Origin: DATKRB01 sp963794215
Lineage (GTDB): Bacteria; Actinomycetota; Acidimicrobiia; Acidimicrobiales; RAAP-2
Assembly: GCA_963794215.1 (NCBI GenBank)
Contig: CAWCCQ010000003.1
Location: 62,001-126,000 of the forward strand
DNA length: 64,000 nucleotides
Direction of reading: 5' to 3'
Below are positions 41,111 through 49,427 of this stretch, one piece after another (positions within the stretch are counted from its first letter, which is position 1; each line of letters opens with the position of its first letter). The position numbers and the translations under genes are program-made. The notes under the pieces were generated by a model, which was given only the letters and a program-made list of their open reading frames with translations, was not told the DNA's origin and searched no databases.

Positions 41111-42301
41111 CTAACGCGCCAGGCCGAGGATGCGCGTGGCCATCACCATCCGCTTGAGCTGGGAGGTCCCCCCGGCGTGGTTGCCGAACGAGCGGCGGTA
41201 GAGGCGGTCGATCTCCCCGGCCATCGGCGCCCACGGCCCCGACTGGATCTGGGCGATCGGCCCGAGGATCTCCATGCACACCTGCGCGAACTTCGGCTGG
41301 AATTCCTTGGTGATCGCCTGATGGGTGTGTGCGCCGTACGCGCAGGCACCCTCGTAGCTCAGCAGCGTCTCGATCTCCACGCCGATGGCCAGCTCGGCGA
41401 GCTGCTCGCGCACGACCCGGTCCTCGATGAGCGGTGCGCCGTCGCGCTCGGCGGTCTGGCAGTAGCGCACGAGCTGGTCGAGCACCCAGGGCAGCCCGGA
41501 CAGGGGCGGCTCGTAGTCGAGCTCGGGCCCCGGGTCGTCGTCGGCAAACCTCGGGATCGGGTTGCCGCCGATGCCGAACCAGACCTGGCTCCATCCCTTG
41601 TTGAGGTCACCCAGGAGCCGGTTCGCCGGAACCCGCAGCTCGTCGAAGAGAACCAGGTTCTGACGGCCGTCGGCGATGTTGTGCAGGGGGCGCAGCTCGA
41701 TGCCGGGCACGCCCATCGGCGAGAGGAAGTAACTGATCCCGTTGTGGCGTCTGGACTCGTCAGGATCGGTGCGGGCGGCGATGATGATCCAGTTGCAGTG
41801 ATGACCAGAGGTGCAGTACGTCTTTTGGCCGCTGATCACCCACTCATCACCGTCGGGTTCGGCCCGAGTGCGCAATGAGGCGAGGTCCGACCCGGCGGTG
41901 GGCTCGGTGTAGCCCTCGGCCCACATGATCTCGCCCGCCGCCATCCCCGGAAGAAAGGCAGCCTTCTGCTCGTCGGTCCCGAGCCGCAGGATGGCCGGAC
42001 CCACCGAAGCGCCGATACCGGCAAACCCGCCCGCCCGGCGCCGTCCGAGCTCCTCGGCGATCACGCGACACCCGCGCGCCGACAGCTCGGCCCCGCCGTA
42101 CTCGGCCGGCCAGCCTGGTTCGAGCCAGCCTCGAGCACCGAGCTTCTTCCAGAAGGCCCGGTAGAAGGTCCACGGGCCGGGGTCCTCCTCGAAATCCCAG
42201 CGGAACCCCTCGTACTCGACGGGCAATTCCTCGTCCAACCACGTGCGAACCTCGTCGCGCAACGCCTCGAGCTTCGGAGTGGTCGTCAGCGCGATCTTCA
42301 C
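41111..42301 (-). CDS. Acyl-CoA dehydrogenase (first of a pair)
   Basis: 396 residues. ARGWLEPGWPAEYGGAELSA, then EIMWAEGYTEPTAGSDLASL (flavin/substrate binding), QKTYCTSGHHCNWIIIAART and the C-terminal RLYRRSFGNHAGGTSQLKRM (ending where FAD-binding and catalytic residues lie). This is FadE17/FadE-like in appearance. Several such enzymes oxidise branched or cyclic acyl-CoAs, including steroid side chains. The GTG at 42301 has GAGGAGG about 7 nt upstream; an earlier GTG at 42307 is closer to that site. It is first in an operon with the second ACAD, VOC and mutase genes. Confidence 0.9.
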   Translation of the reverse strand: MKIALTTTPKLEALRDEVRTWLDEELPVEYEGFRWDFEEDPGPWTFYRAFWKKLGARGWLEPGWPAEYGGAELSARGCRVIAEELGRRRAGGFAGIGASVGPAILRLGTDEQKAAFLPGMAAGEIMWAEGYTEPTAGSDLASLRTRAEPDGDEWVISGQKTYCTSGHHCNWIIIAARTDPDESRRHNGISYFLSPMGVPGIELRPLHNIADGRQNLVLFDELRVPANRLLGDLNKGWSQVWFGIGGNPIPRFADDDPGPELDYEPPLSGLPWVLDQLVRYCQTAERDGAPLIEDRVVREQLAELAIGVEIETLLSYEGACAYGAHTHQAITKEFQPKFAQVCMEILGPIAQIQSGPWAPMAGEIDRLYRRSFGNHAGGTSQLKRMVMATRILGLAR

Positions 42302-42448
42302 CCACACGCCTCCTCGTCAAACCGAGGGACCGACATCAGAGGCCCCTCGCGTCGCCCCCCGAGCGACCGAAGGCATCCTAACGACCCCGCTGCGCGACTG
42401 CGTGGTGTAGACGTGGACGCCTCAAGACTTGCAGAGGGGAGGACGACG

Positions 42449-43377
42449 GTGAAGTTGCTCCGGGGGGTGGTCGACGAGCTCAGGGTCAACCCGGGTGATC
42501 CCGCTGCCCTGGCCACGCGCAGCACGGCGGGCACGGTGACCGACTGGCTTGGTCCGATCGGTCGGGCGAACGCGAAGGACGTCGCCGAGCGCGACCTCGA
42601 GGCGTTCAAGACCGAACTCGAGACTGCTCAGGAGCTCCTCTACGCCAGCGACACCTGGGCATTGCTGCTCGTGTTCCAAGCGCTCGATGCAGCGGGGAAG
42701 GACGGGACGATCAAGCACGTGATGTCCGGGGTCGACCCACAAGGATGCGAGGTCTGGTCGTTCAAAGCGCCCTCGAGCGAGGAGCTGCGCCACGACTACC
42801 TCTGGCGTTGTGGCAAGGCGCTGCCCGAACGAGGGAGGATCGGGATCTTCAACCGCTCGTACTACGAGGAGGTCCTGTCGTCCGGGTCCACCCAGAGCTG
42901 CTCAGTGCACAACATCTTCCGCCGGACCTCGCGGATGGACCTCGGCTATGGCACGAGCGCTACGAGGACATCAACGCCTTCGAGCGCCACCTGGCGCGCA
43001 ACGGGACGCGAATCGTGAAGTTCTTCTTGCACGTGTCGCGCGATGAGCAACGGCGGCGTTTCCTCGAGCGCCTCGACGACCCGTCCAAGCAGTGGAAGTT
43101 CTCACCGGCAGACTTGGCTGAACGCGAGCACTTCGAGGCCTACCAGGGGGCCTACGAGGAGGCGCTGAGCGCGACCTCCACCTCGTGGGCCCCGTGGTAC
43201 GTGGTACCGGCCGACCACAAGCCAGCCATGCGGGCGTTGGTCGGAGGCATCGTGGTCGACGTGATCGACCGTCTCGGGCTGCGACTTCCCGAGCCCGATG
43301 CCCGACAGGTCGCAGTCCTGTCGGGTGCCCGCAACGCCCTGTCCGCCGAGAGCGGGGGGGCCGGACCTGGCGCCTAG
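42449..43377 (+). CDS. ppk2: Polyphosphate kinase 2 family protein, frameshifted
   Basis: About 309 residues after repair. Walker A-like motif FQALDAAGKDGTIKHVMSGV, then SFKAPSSEELRHDYLWRCGK (lid) and IGIFNRSYYEEVL are class PPK2 hallmarks. The frame changes near 42880, after which VVRVHPELLSAQHLPP, RYEDINAFERHLARNGTRIV and KFFLHVSRDEQRRRFLERLD continue the domain. It transfers phosphate between polyphosphate and nucleotides. The GTG at 42449 has AGGGGAGG upstream. Its stop TAG is within CTAG, shared with the convergent aldo/keto reductase. Confidence 0.88.
43374..43377. other. CTAG shared as stop codon by two convergent genes
   Basis: CTAG supplies TAG to the PPK2 gene (43375-43377) and, on the other strand, TAG to the aldo/keto reductase (43376-43374). 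There is no intergenic space. Confidence 0.9.
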
Positions 43378-44358
43378 GGTGCGGCGTTCTGAACCACGGC
43401 GATCACGTCGGCCACCTCGTCAGCGTCGAGCACCCAACCCGCCGACGCGCCGTTCGCCGTGGCCTGGCCCGGCTTCGAGGCGCCCGCGATCACCGTGGCC
43501 ACGCTTGGGTGGCCGAGCAACCAGCCAAACGCCAGCTCGGCGAGGGTATGACCCCGCGCGTTGGCAAAGCCTTCGAGCGCCTCGATCCGGTCGAAGGTGC
43601 GCTCGGACAGCAGGCGTTCACGCGCGTCGTCGCTGACCTGCTCGGCGAAACGGGATCCGGCGGGCGCCCCCTCGCCGCGTCGGTACTTGCCGGTCAGCAT
43701 CCCGCTCGCCAAGGGGTAGTAGGGGATGAAAGCCATGCCCAGGCGGTCGCTGGTGGGCAGGACCTCGTCCAGCACCTTGCGCTGGAGGATGTTGAGCGGG
43801 CTCTGCAGGCTGGCAAACGGCCGCAGCCGGTTGGTCGCGGCGGCGGCGTGCGCTTCCTCGAGCTGCGCGGCCGAAAAGTTGCAACATCCGATCTCTCGAA
43901 CCTTGCCTTCTTGAACCATCTGGTCGAGGACTCCGAGCGTCTCGTCGATACCCACCGTGGCATCGGGGAAATGCAGCTGGTAAAGGTCGATGTAGTCGGT
44001 GTCCAGACGTCGCAAGCTGGCTTCGATCGCGGTGCGCGCCCACTGCGCGCTCGGCGCCACCGCCGTGTGGATCCCCGTGGGGGGCCACGCCGAACTTCGA
44101 CCCGACGATCACCTCGGACCGGCGCTTGCCAAGGGCGCGGCCGAGGTACTCCTCGGAGCGACCCCAACCGTCGGGGTCGTCGTGGTCGGCGTAGTTGGCG
44201 CCGTATTCGTCCGCAGTGTCGAAGTAGGTGATCCCCGCGTCGATGGCCTCGCCCACGATGCGGTCGGTGGCGCCGGCATCGCAGTAGGCGGTGCCCAGCT
44301 GATTGCAGCCAAGCCCCACTACCGACACCGACAGATTGCCGATCGTGCGGATCTCCAC
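43374..44358 (-). CDS. Aldo/keto reductase, frameshifted
   Basis: About 328 residues after repair. The N-terminus, TIGNLSVSVVGLGCNQLGTA, carries the catalytic Asp and Tyr in FDTADEYGANYADHD and Lys in EVIVGSKFGV. In another frame the rest follows: LRRLDTDYIDLYQLHFPDAT (catalytic His), EIGCCNFSAAQLEEAHAAAA and TLAELAFGWLLGHPSVATVI. The frame change lies near 44080 in or near a run of six C. It should be an NADPH-dependent reductase of the AKR superfamily; the substrate is unknown. The GTG at 44358 has GGAGGAG upstream. Confidence 0.88.
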
Positions 44359-44535
44359 GTCTCCTCCTCGCCCCGGGTCTCCGGCGTCCTGGGGAGCTTC
44401 TCGCGCCGCGCTGGACGGTACCGGGGCCGATGCGCGTCGGCAAGCGTGACACCCCACCGGCGCTTCGGACCGAGGAGCCCTCGGTCTCGGGCACCGCTCG
44501 AGCGGCCTTGCGGGCGTCAGCTAGGAGTGGCGAGC

Positions 44536-45178
44536 TCAGCCAAGCGGCAGCGAGAGCTCGGCCCGGATTTGTCGCTGGACGTCCTCGACGGGAAGGGTGG
44601 CGTCGACGACGACGACGTACTCCTTGCGCCCGAAGAGCTCGAGGACCGGCCGTGTCTGCTCGTGGTACGTCTCGATGCGCACCGCCAGTGCCTCGGGGGT
44701 GTCGTCGCTGCGGGGGACGAGCGTGCCGCCACAGACGTCACACGTCTCGGCCCGCGCCGGTCGATCGGCCATCAGGTCGTAGTCGAGCGAGCAGTTCGCG
44801 CAGACCCGGCGCGACAGCACGCCGCTGATAGACGAAGGGATCGGGCAGGTCGAGGTAGATGACGCCGTCGATGTCGTAGCGCTCGAGAAAGAACTCCGCC
44901 TGGCTGACGTTGCGCGGAAAGCCGTCGATGACGAAGCCGAAGTTCCAGTCGTGGTCGGCCAAGCGCTGGTGGACCACTCCCTCCACCAGGTCGTCGCTCA
45001 CCAGGCGACCCTCGTCCATGGAGCGCCGGATCTGGGCGCCGAGCTTCGTGTGGTGCTGGACGTTCCAGCGGAAGATGTCGCCCACGCTGATGTGCTCGAG
45101 GTTCAAATCGGCCGCCAGCAGCTGCGCCTGGGTGCCCTTGCCGCTGCCCTGGATTCCCATGATCACGTACTTGCGCAC
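44536..45178 (-). CDS. adk: Adenylate kinase (zinc-LID type), frameshifted
   Basis: About 213 residues after repair. The P-loop is MGIQGSGKGTQAQLLA; AMP-binding GDIFRWNVQ; then FVIDGFPRNVSQAEFFLERY. After a frame change near 44818 the LID appears as SRRVCANCSLDYDLM...CDVC, a Cys4 zinc-binding LID, followed by YHEQTRPVLELFGRKEYVVV. It catalyses ATP + AMP = 2 ADP. In many actinobacteria adk sits in the ribosomal protein cluster; this isolated copy may be a paralogue or the sole copy. It is divergent from malonyl-CoA decarboxylase. Confidence 0.9.
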
Positions 45179-45317
45179 GCCGGCAACCTCCGTCTCGGCA
45201 CCATCGGCCCACCGGCGGCAGCGAGCACACCGGCACGCAGCGTCGCTGCCAGCGCCCGCCGTGTCAACCGGTGGTCGCCCCCACGGCAGGTCACGCGATG
45301 CGGGAGAAGCGTGGCCC

Positions 45318-46700
45318 ATGCCCTACGATTTGCCCATGGTGGAACGAACCAAGAGCCGGTTCGCCGAGTCGATCTCGCGGCTGCGCCGACGCGCCCACAT
45401 CGGGAGACGCGACCCCTTCGAGGTGAGCGTCGACCCCGGCATGCGACCCCGCGACGCCGAACGGATCGGGGTGGCCCTCGAGTCGGTCTTGGCCCAGCGC
45501 GAGCCGGCGACCCGACGGCGGATGGCGGCAGCGGTCCTGACGGCCTACGGGAAGCTGAACGACATCGGCCGTCGGCGCTTCTTCGAGCAGATGGCCCAGC
45601 AGCTTGCCCCCGAGCCCTCCGAGGTGGACCTGGCGATCAAGACGGTGATGACGGCCGATACCCAGGTCGATCGGGTGGCGGCCGAGCGCGAGCTGCGACG
45701 GGTCCTGACCCCCCGGTACGCCCGCCTCTTCCACGTGCTCACCGGATTGCCCGAGGGTGTGAAGCTGCTCATCGATCTGCGCGCCGATCTGCTCGCCTAC
45801 CGGGGGAACGACCCCTCGCTGCGTCGGTTGGACGACGAACTGGCCGGCCACCTGTCGACCCTCTTCGACGTCGGCCTGCTCGAGCTCCAGCACATCACCT
45901 GGGAGCGCTCTCCCGCGGCCCTGCTCGAGAAGCTCATCGCCTACGAGGCGGTGCACGAGATCGAGTCCTGGGATGACCTCAAGCACCGACTCGAGGGCGC
46001 ACAGCGGTGTTTCGCCTTCATCCACCCCTCCATGCCCGACGAGCCTTTGGTCTTCGTCGAGGTGGCGCTGACCCGGGGCATCGCCGGGGATCTGCCGGTC
46101 CTCTTGGGTCATGCGGAGACCGAGGCCGAGGTCTCCGATGGCGACACCGCCATCTTCTACTCGATCACTTCCTGCCAGCCGGGCCTGGCCGGCATCCAGC
46201 TGGGCAACGAGCTGATCAAGCACGTCGTCGAGCAACTGCGACGCGACCTGCCGAGCCTACGGACCTTCGCCACCTTGTCCCCGGTGCCAGACTTCCGGAC
46301 CTGGGCTGAGACCCGCCTAGCCAACGGCGAGGTGACGCCCGGCGAGCGGGCCCTGTTCTCCGACGATCTCGACTTCGCCGCCGACATGGTGGCGGCCGAG
46401 CAGGTCCGCCGGGCTCCCGACGGAGTGCGGGCCGGGCTCATGTCGATGTGCGCTCGGTTCTTGGTGGGCGAGGGCGAGCGTCGTGCCCTCGACTCGGTGG
46501 CCAACTTCCACCTGGCCAACGGGGCACGCATCGAGCGACTCAATTGGCTGGCCAATCCCGCGTCCTACGAGATCGACCGCTCCTTTGGAATCATGGTCAA
46601 CTACCGCTACGACCTGGCCTCGATCGCCGCCAACGTCGACGGCTACTTGACCTCGGGCGCGGTGGAGGCAACGGGCGCGGTGCGCGAGCTCATCCGCTGA
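45318..46700 (+). CDS. Malonyl-CoA decarboxylase
   Basis: 460 residues with the N-terminal helical domain (AAAVLTAYGKLNDIGRRRFF) and the catalytic GNAT-like domain. Key motifs are LEGAQRCFAFIHPSMPDEPL (catalytic Ser/His region), FVEVALTRGIAGDLPVLLG, AIFYSITSCQPGLAGIQLGN and VANFHLANGARIERLNWLAN. It converts malonyl-CoA to acetyl-CoA and CO2. The start is uncertain: a -10 box TACGAT at 45324 lies 6 nt before an in-frame ATG at 45336 (MVERTKSRF), which would be a leaderless start downstream of the ATG at 45318. Its 3' end overlaps the convergent glycosylase gene by 58 bp. Confidence 0.93.
   Translation: MPYDLPMVERTKSRFAESISRLRRRAHIGRRDPFEVSVDPGMRPRDAERIGVALESVLAQREPATRRRMAAAVLTAYGKLNDIGRRRFFEQMAQQLAPEPSEVDLAIKTVMTADTQVDRVAAERELRRVLTPRYARLFHVLTGLPEGVKLLIDLRADLLAYRGNDPSLRRLDDELAGHLSTLFDVGLLELQHITWERSPAALLEKLIAYEAVHEIESWDDLKHRLEGAQRCFAFIHPSMPDEPLVFVEVALTRGIAGDLPVLLGHAETEAEVSDGDTAIFYSITSCQPGLAGIQLGNELIKHVVEQLRRDLPSLRTFATLSPVPDFRTWAETRLANGEVTPGERALFSDDLDFAADMVAAEQVRRAPDGVRAGLMSMCARFLVGEGERRALDSVANFHLANGARIERLNWLANPASYEIDRSFGIMVNYRYDLASIAANVDGYLTSGAVEATGAVRELIR
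45324..45329 (+). promoter_or_regulatory. Possible -10 box TACGAT upstream of a leaderless ATG at 45336
   Basis: TACGAT is 6 nt before the in-frame ATG at 45336 of malonyl-CoA decarboxylase, within what would be coding if the ATG at 45318 were used. Confidence 0.4.
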
Positions 46701-47434
46701 GCCGTTCGCCCCGCACGACGGGGCGCGAGCGCCGTTTGCGCCGCGCCGCTGGGCGCGGGCAGGGACTTGGGCACCCGGCGGTCGACCACGCGCCAGCAGT
46801 ACCAGGCCACCGTGCTGCGCAACGGCCGGTAGCGCTCGCCCATGTCCTCGAGCTGTCGGGGAGTGGGGACCGAGGCCAGCCCCCAGGCGGCGGCGAACCC
46901 GGTGCGTACCCCGAGATCGCCGACGGGCCAGACGTCGGGACGTCCCAGGGTGAACAACAAGAACATCTCGGCGGTCCAGCGACCGACCCCACGCGCCTGA
47001 ACCAGGTGCTCGACAACCTCGGCGTCGCTCAGGCGCCCGATGCGCTCGAGGGCGATCGCGCCGCTCGCCACCCGTTCGGCCAAGTCCCGCACCGCGACCA
47101 CCTTGGCTCTGCTCAGCCCGGTGGCCGCCAGCGCCTCAGGGGCGAGGGCGAGCATCCGCTCGGGGGTGACTGCACCGCCGAGGGAGGCTACAAGCCGACC
47201 GTGAATGGCCCGCGCCGCCGAGCCGGCCAACTGCTGGGAACAGATGCTCCGTACGAGGGCCCCGAAACGTTCGGCCGCCGGCAGCGGTCGGCGCGCTGGT
47301 GGCAAACCATGGGCGGCGATGAGCCCGGCCATGACCGGATCGCGGCGCGACAGCTCCGCGGCAATCGCCCGACGGTCCCGGCTCACTGGCTGGTCGGGTT
47401 CGGGCCCGCTGCGGGCGAAACGACGATCCGTCAT
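46643..47434 (-). CDS. DNA-3-methyladenine glycosylase II-like (HhH-GPD) protein
   Basis: 263 residues. FGALVRSICSQQLAGSAARA, GLSRAKVVAVRDLAERV, then the HhH-GPD hallmark ARGVGRWTAEMFLLFTLGRP and the catalytic Asp in WPVGDLGVRTG, as in AlkA. It excises alkylated bases from DNA. There is no C-terminal Fe-S Cys cluster (unlike EndoIII/MutY). The C-terminal 30 residues (basic, Ser/Thr/Pro-rich) overlap the malonyl-CoA decarboxylase 3' end and may be frame read-through. The ATG at 47434 is preceded by only weak RBS. Confidence 0.9.
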   Translation of the reverse strand: MTDRRFARSGPEPDQPVSRDRRAIAAELSRRDPVMAGLIAAHGLPPARRPLPAAERFGALVRSICSQQLAGSAARAIHGRLVASLGGAVTPERMLALAPEALAATGLSRAKVVAVRDLAERVASGAIALERIGRLSDAEVVEHLVQARGVGRWTAEMFLLFTLGRPDVWPVGDLGVRTGFAAAWGLASVPTPRQLEDMGERYRPLRSTVAWYCWRVVDRRVPKSLPAPSGAAQTALAPRRAGRTAQRMSSRTAPVASTAPEVK

Positions 47435-47545
47435 TGGGTCCACTCCTGACCTTCCTCCCTCGGCACGTTCCCGGCGCCCTCGGCTCACCAGGGTAGGGGA
47501 CGCATCGAGGCGATCACTTGGGAGCTCGCCGAGGGACCTGCGTCG

Positions 47546-47979
47546 TTGGGCTATGTGCGATGCTGCCTCGCCTGGAACTCGGCGGCCGAGAACTGGCTCG
47601 CGTGGGCGAGGGCTCGGGGACACGACCGTTACTGGCGCTTTCATCGCGACGCATTCCTTCTGCTCATGCCCGAGCCGCGCCGAGCGACCTCGACGTGTCG
47701 TGGGGGAAGGCTGGGATGTGATCCTGCCCGGCTCAGCCATCGCGCGGTGGGCGTCGGCACCTACTGGCCGATACCTGCGAGCGCGGGGGTACACCATGGA
47801 GTTCCACTCGGAGCTCCGGCCGCTCCAGACCTCTGCCGAAGCGCTCGCCACCTCTGGCTTGGTCATCGAGCGGATCCGCGAGCTCGGGAAGCCGGACCCC
47901 GGGGACAAAATGGCAACGCATCGCGCTGTTGGTTGACCTTGGGCCATTCGGACCTGATGGAGCTGGACGGTCCCGCTAG
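47546..47979 (+). pseudogene. Remnant of a SAM-dependent methyltransferase
   Basis: Degraded pieces in different frames line up with one methyltransferase: AENWLAWARARGHDRYWRFH and FLLLMPEPRR, then a motif-I-like GRLGCDPARLSHRAVGVG, then directly the typical C-terminal piece MEFHSELRPLQTSAEALATS, GLVIERIRELGKPDPGDK and, in another frame, WQRIALLVDLGPF. The central part of the enzyme (about 100 residues) is absent and frames change at least twice. Unlike other broken genes here this one has lost sequence, so it looks like a genuine pseudogene. The final TAG (47977-47979) overlaps the stop of pmbA as CTAG. Confidence 0.65.
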
Positions 47980-49427
47980 CTGGCCTGACTGACCGAGCTC
48001 ATGTTGAAGTCGGGGATCCGCAAGGGGGGCATCGAGCTGCGGTTCAACCACTCGCCGAACTCTCGGCCCAGGGCCCGGACCGACGCTCCCGCCTCCGACG
48101 CCCGCCCCAGCAGGTCGACCGGGCTCTCGTTGAAGCGGAAGTTGTTCGCGGCACCGATGATCCGGCCCCCCTCGACCACGTAGACCCCATCACGGGTGAG
48201 CCCGGTGAGCAACAAGGTGGTGGGGTCGACCTCTCGGATGTACCACAAGCAGGTGAGGAGCAGGCCCCGCTCGGTCCGCGCGACCAACTCCTCGACCGTT
48301 CCGACAGCACCCGGTAGCTCGAGGACCAGGTTGTCGATGGGAGGGGTGGGCTCAACGCCAGAGCGGGCCGCCCCGGCTCGGTGGTAGCGCAGCCGGCTCA
48401 ATCGGCCATGGTCGATCCACGACGTCCGTCGGAGCGGGAGGCCGTTGTCGAAGACCGACACGTCGGGACCCGAGGCGCCCGCTGTCAGGAACGGGGCACA
48501 CGACAGGGTGGGCGCGTTCGGGTCGCTCCACAGATCGAACGGCAGGGCAGCGAGCGTGTCGCCCACCCGGGTCCCCCCGCCCGGCCTCGAGAACACCGTC
48601 CGGCCGTCTTCGGCGTCCTGGCCGCTCATGGCCTCGGCCAGCCCGGCCATCAGATCGGCGGTCGCCTCGGGGGGCAGGATGACCTCGTAGCGTCCAGCCG
48701 GCAGTGCGACGCTGCGTCGGGCCACCTCGAGGCGGCGGGCCAGGTGCTCTTCGAGCTGGTCGACCGACACGTCAGCGAAAGTGGCCGTACCGCGGCCGGC
48801 CCAGGCCGACCGGGTGCCGTCGACACTGCGCGCCACGAGGTGCAGGGCGCCGGTGGGCTGGCGATGGGCCAGCCGCAGGCCGGTCGAGGAACCGAGGTAG
48901 GTGGTAGAGACGCCGTGCTCAGCGAAGCCGGCCAGCACCCGGTCGACCCCCGGACGACGAGCGCGATCAAACGCCGTGGCGAGGCCGTTGATCACTCCGT
49001 CGAGCATGCCCAGGTTGGTGCGTCCCGGCGGGGCGTCGTAGTCCTGCACCGCTTGGGCGACGGCCGAGGGCGGGACGTCGGTGGGGCCGAGCAGGGGTGC
49101 AGCATCGGCGGCCGGCTCCGAACCGAGTGCGTCGGACCGGGCCGCCGCCACCAGCGCCCCGATATCTACGTCGCCGCCTTGCCGGGCTACCCCAGCCGCT
49201 AGGCCGCCGGGCACCGCGACGACGCTGATCACCGTGACCCGCCGGTCCCGCCGAGTCCCGTTGGTCGTGGCGGTGTTGTTCGCGAACCGGACCTCGGTCT
49301 CGCTCGACTCCTCGACCACCACCACACATCCCTCGTCGGTCCGAGCCGCACCGAGGGCAAGGTCGATCACGCTCTGGGCCGCTGGCAGCCCGACGGTGCC
49401 CGCGTTGGCGGGGGCTTCCTGGCTCAC
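47976..49427 (-). CDS. PmbA/TldE-like metalloprotease partner protein
   Basis: 483 residues, the PmbA/TldD superfamily without the HExxxH motif, i.e. the partner subunit. Typical blocks are VVVEESSETEVRFANNTATT, FAEHGVSTTYLGSSTGLRLA, RYEVILPPEATADLMAGLAE, PNAPTLSCAPFLTAGASGPD and NNFRFNESPVDLLGRASEAG. With TldD it forms a heterodimeric protease that in E. coli degrades unfolded peptides and matures microcin B17. No RiPP precursor is evident nearby. The GTG start overlaps the tldD stop (GTGA), giving a coupled operon. Confidence 0.92.
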   Translation of the reverse strand: MSQEAPANAGTVGLPAAQSVIDLALGAARTDEGCVVVVEESSETEVRFANNTATTNGTRRDRRVTVISVVAVPGGLAAGVARQGGDVDIGALVAAARSDALGSEPAADAAPLLGPTDVPPSAVAQAVQDYDAPPGRTNLGMLDGVINGLATAFDRARRPGVDRVLAGFAEHGVSTTYLGSSTGLRLAHRQPTGALHLVARSVDGTRSAWAGRGTATFADVSVDQLEEHLARRLEVARRSVALPAGRYEVILPPEATADLMAGLAEAMSGQDAEDGRTVFSRPGGGTRVGDTLAALPFDLWSDPNAPTLSCAPFLTAGASGPDVSVFDNGLPLRRTSWIDHGRLSRLRYHRAGAARSGVEPTPPIDNLVLELPGAVGTVEELVARTERGLLLTCLWYIREVDPTTLLLTGLTRDGVYVVEGGRIIGAANNFRFNESPVDLLGRASEAGASVRALGREFGEWLNRSSMPPLRIPDFNMSSVSQAS

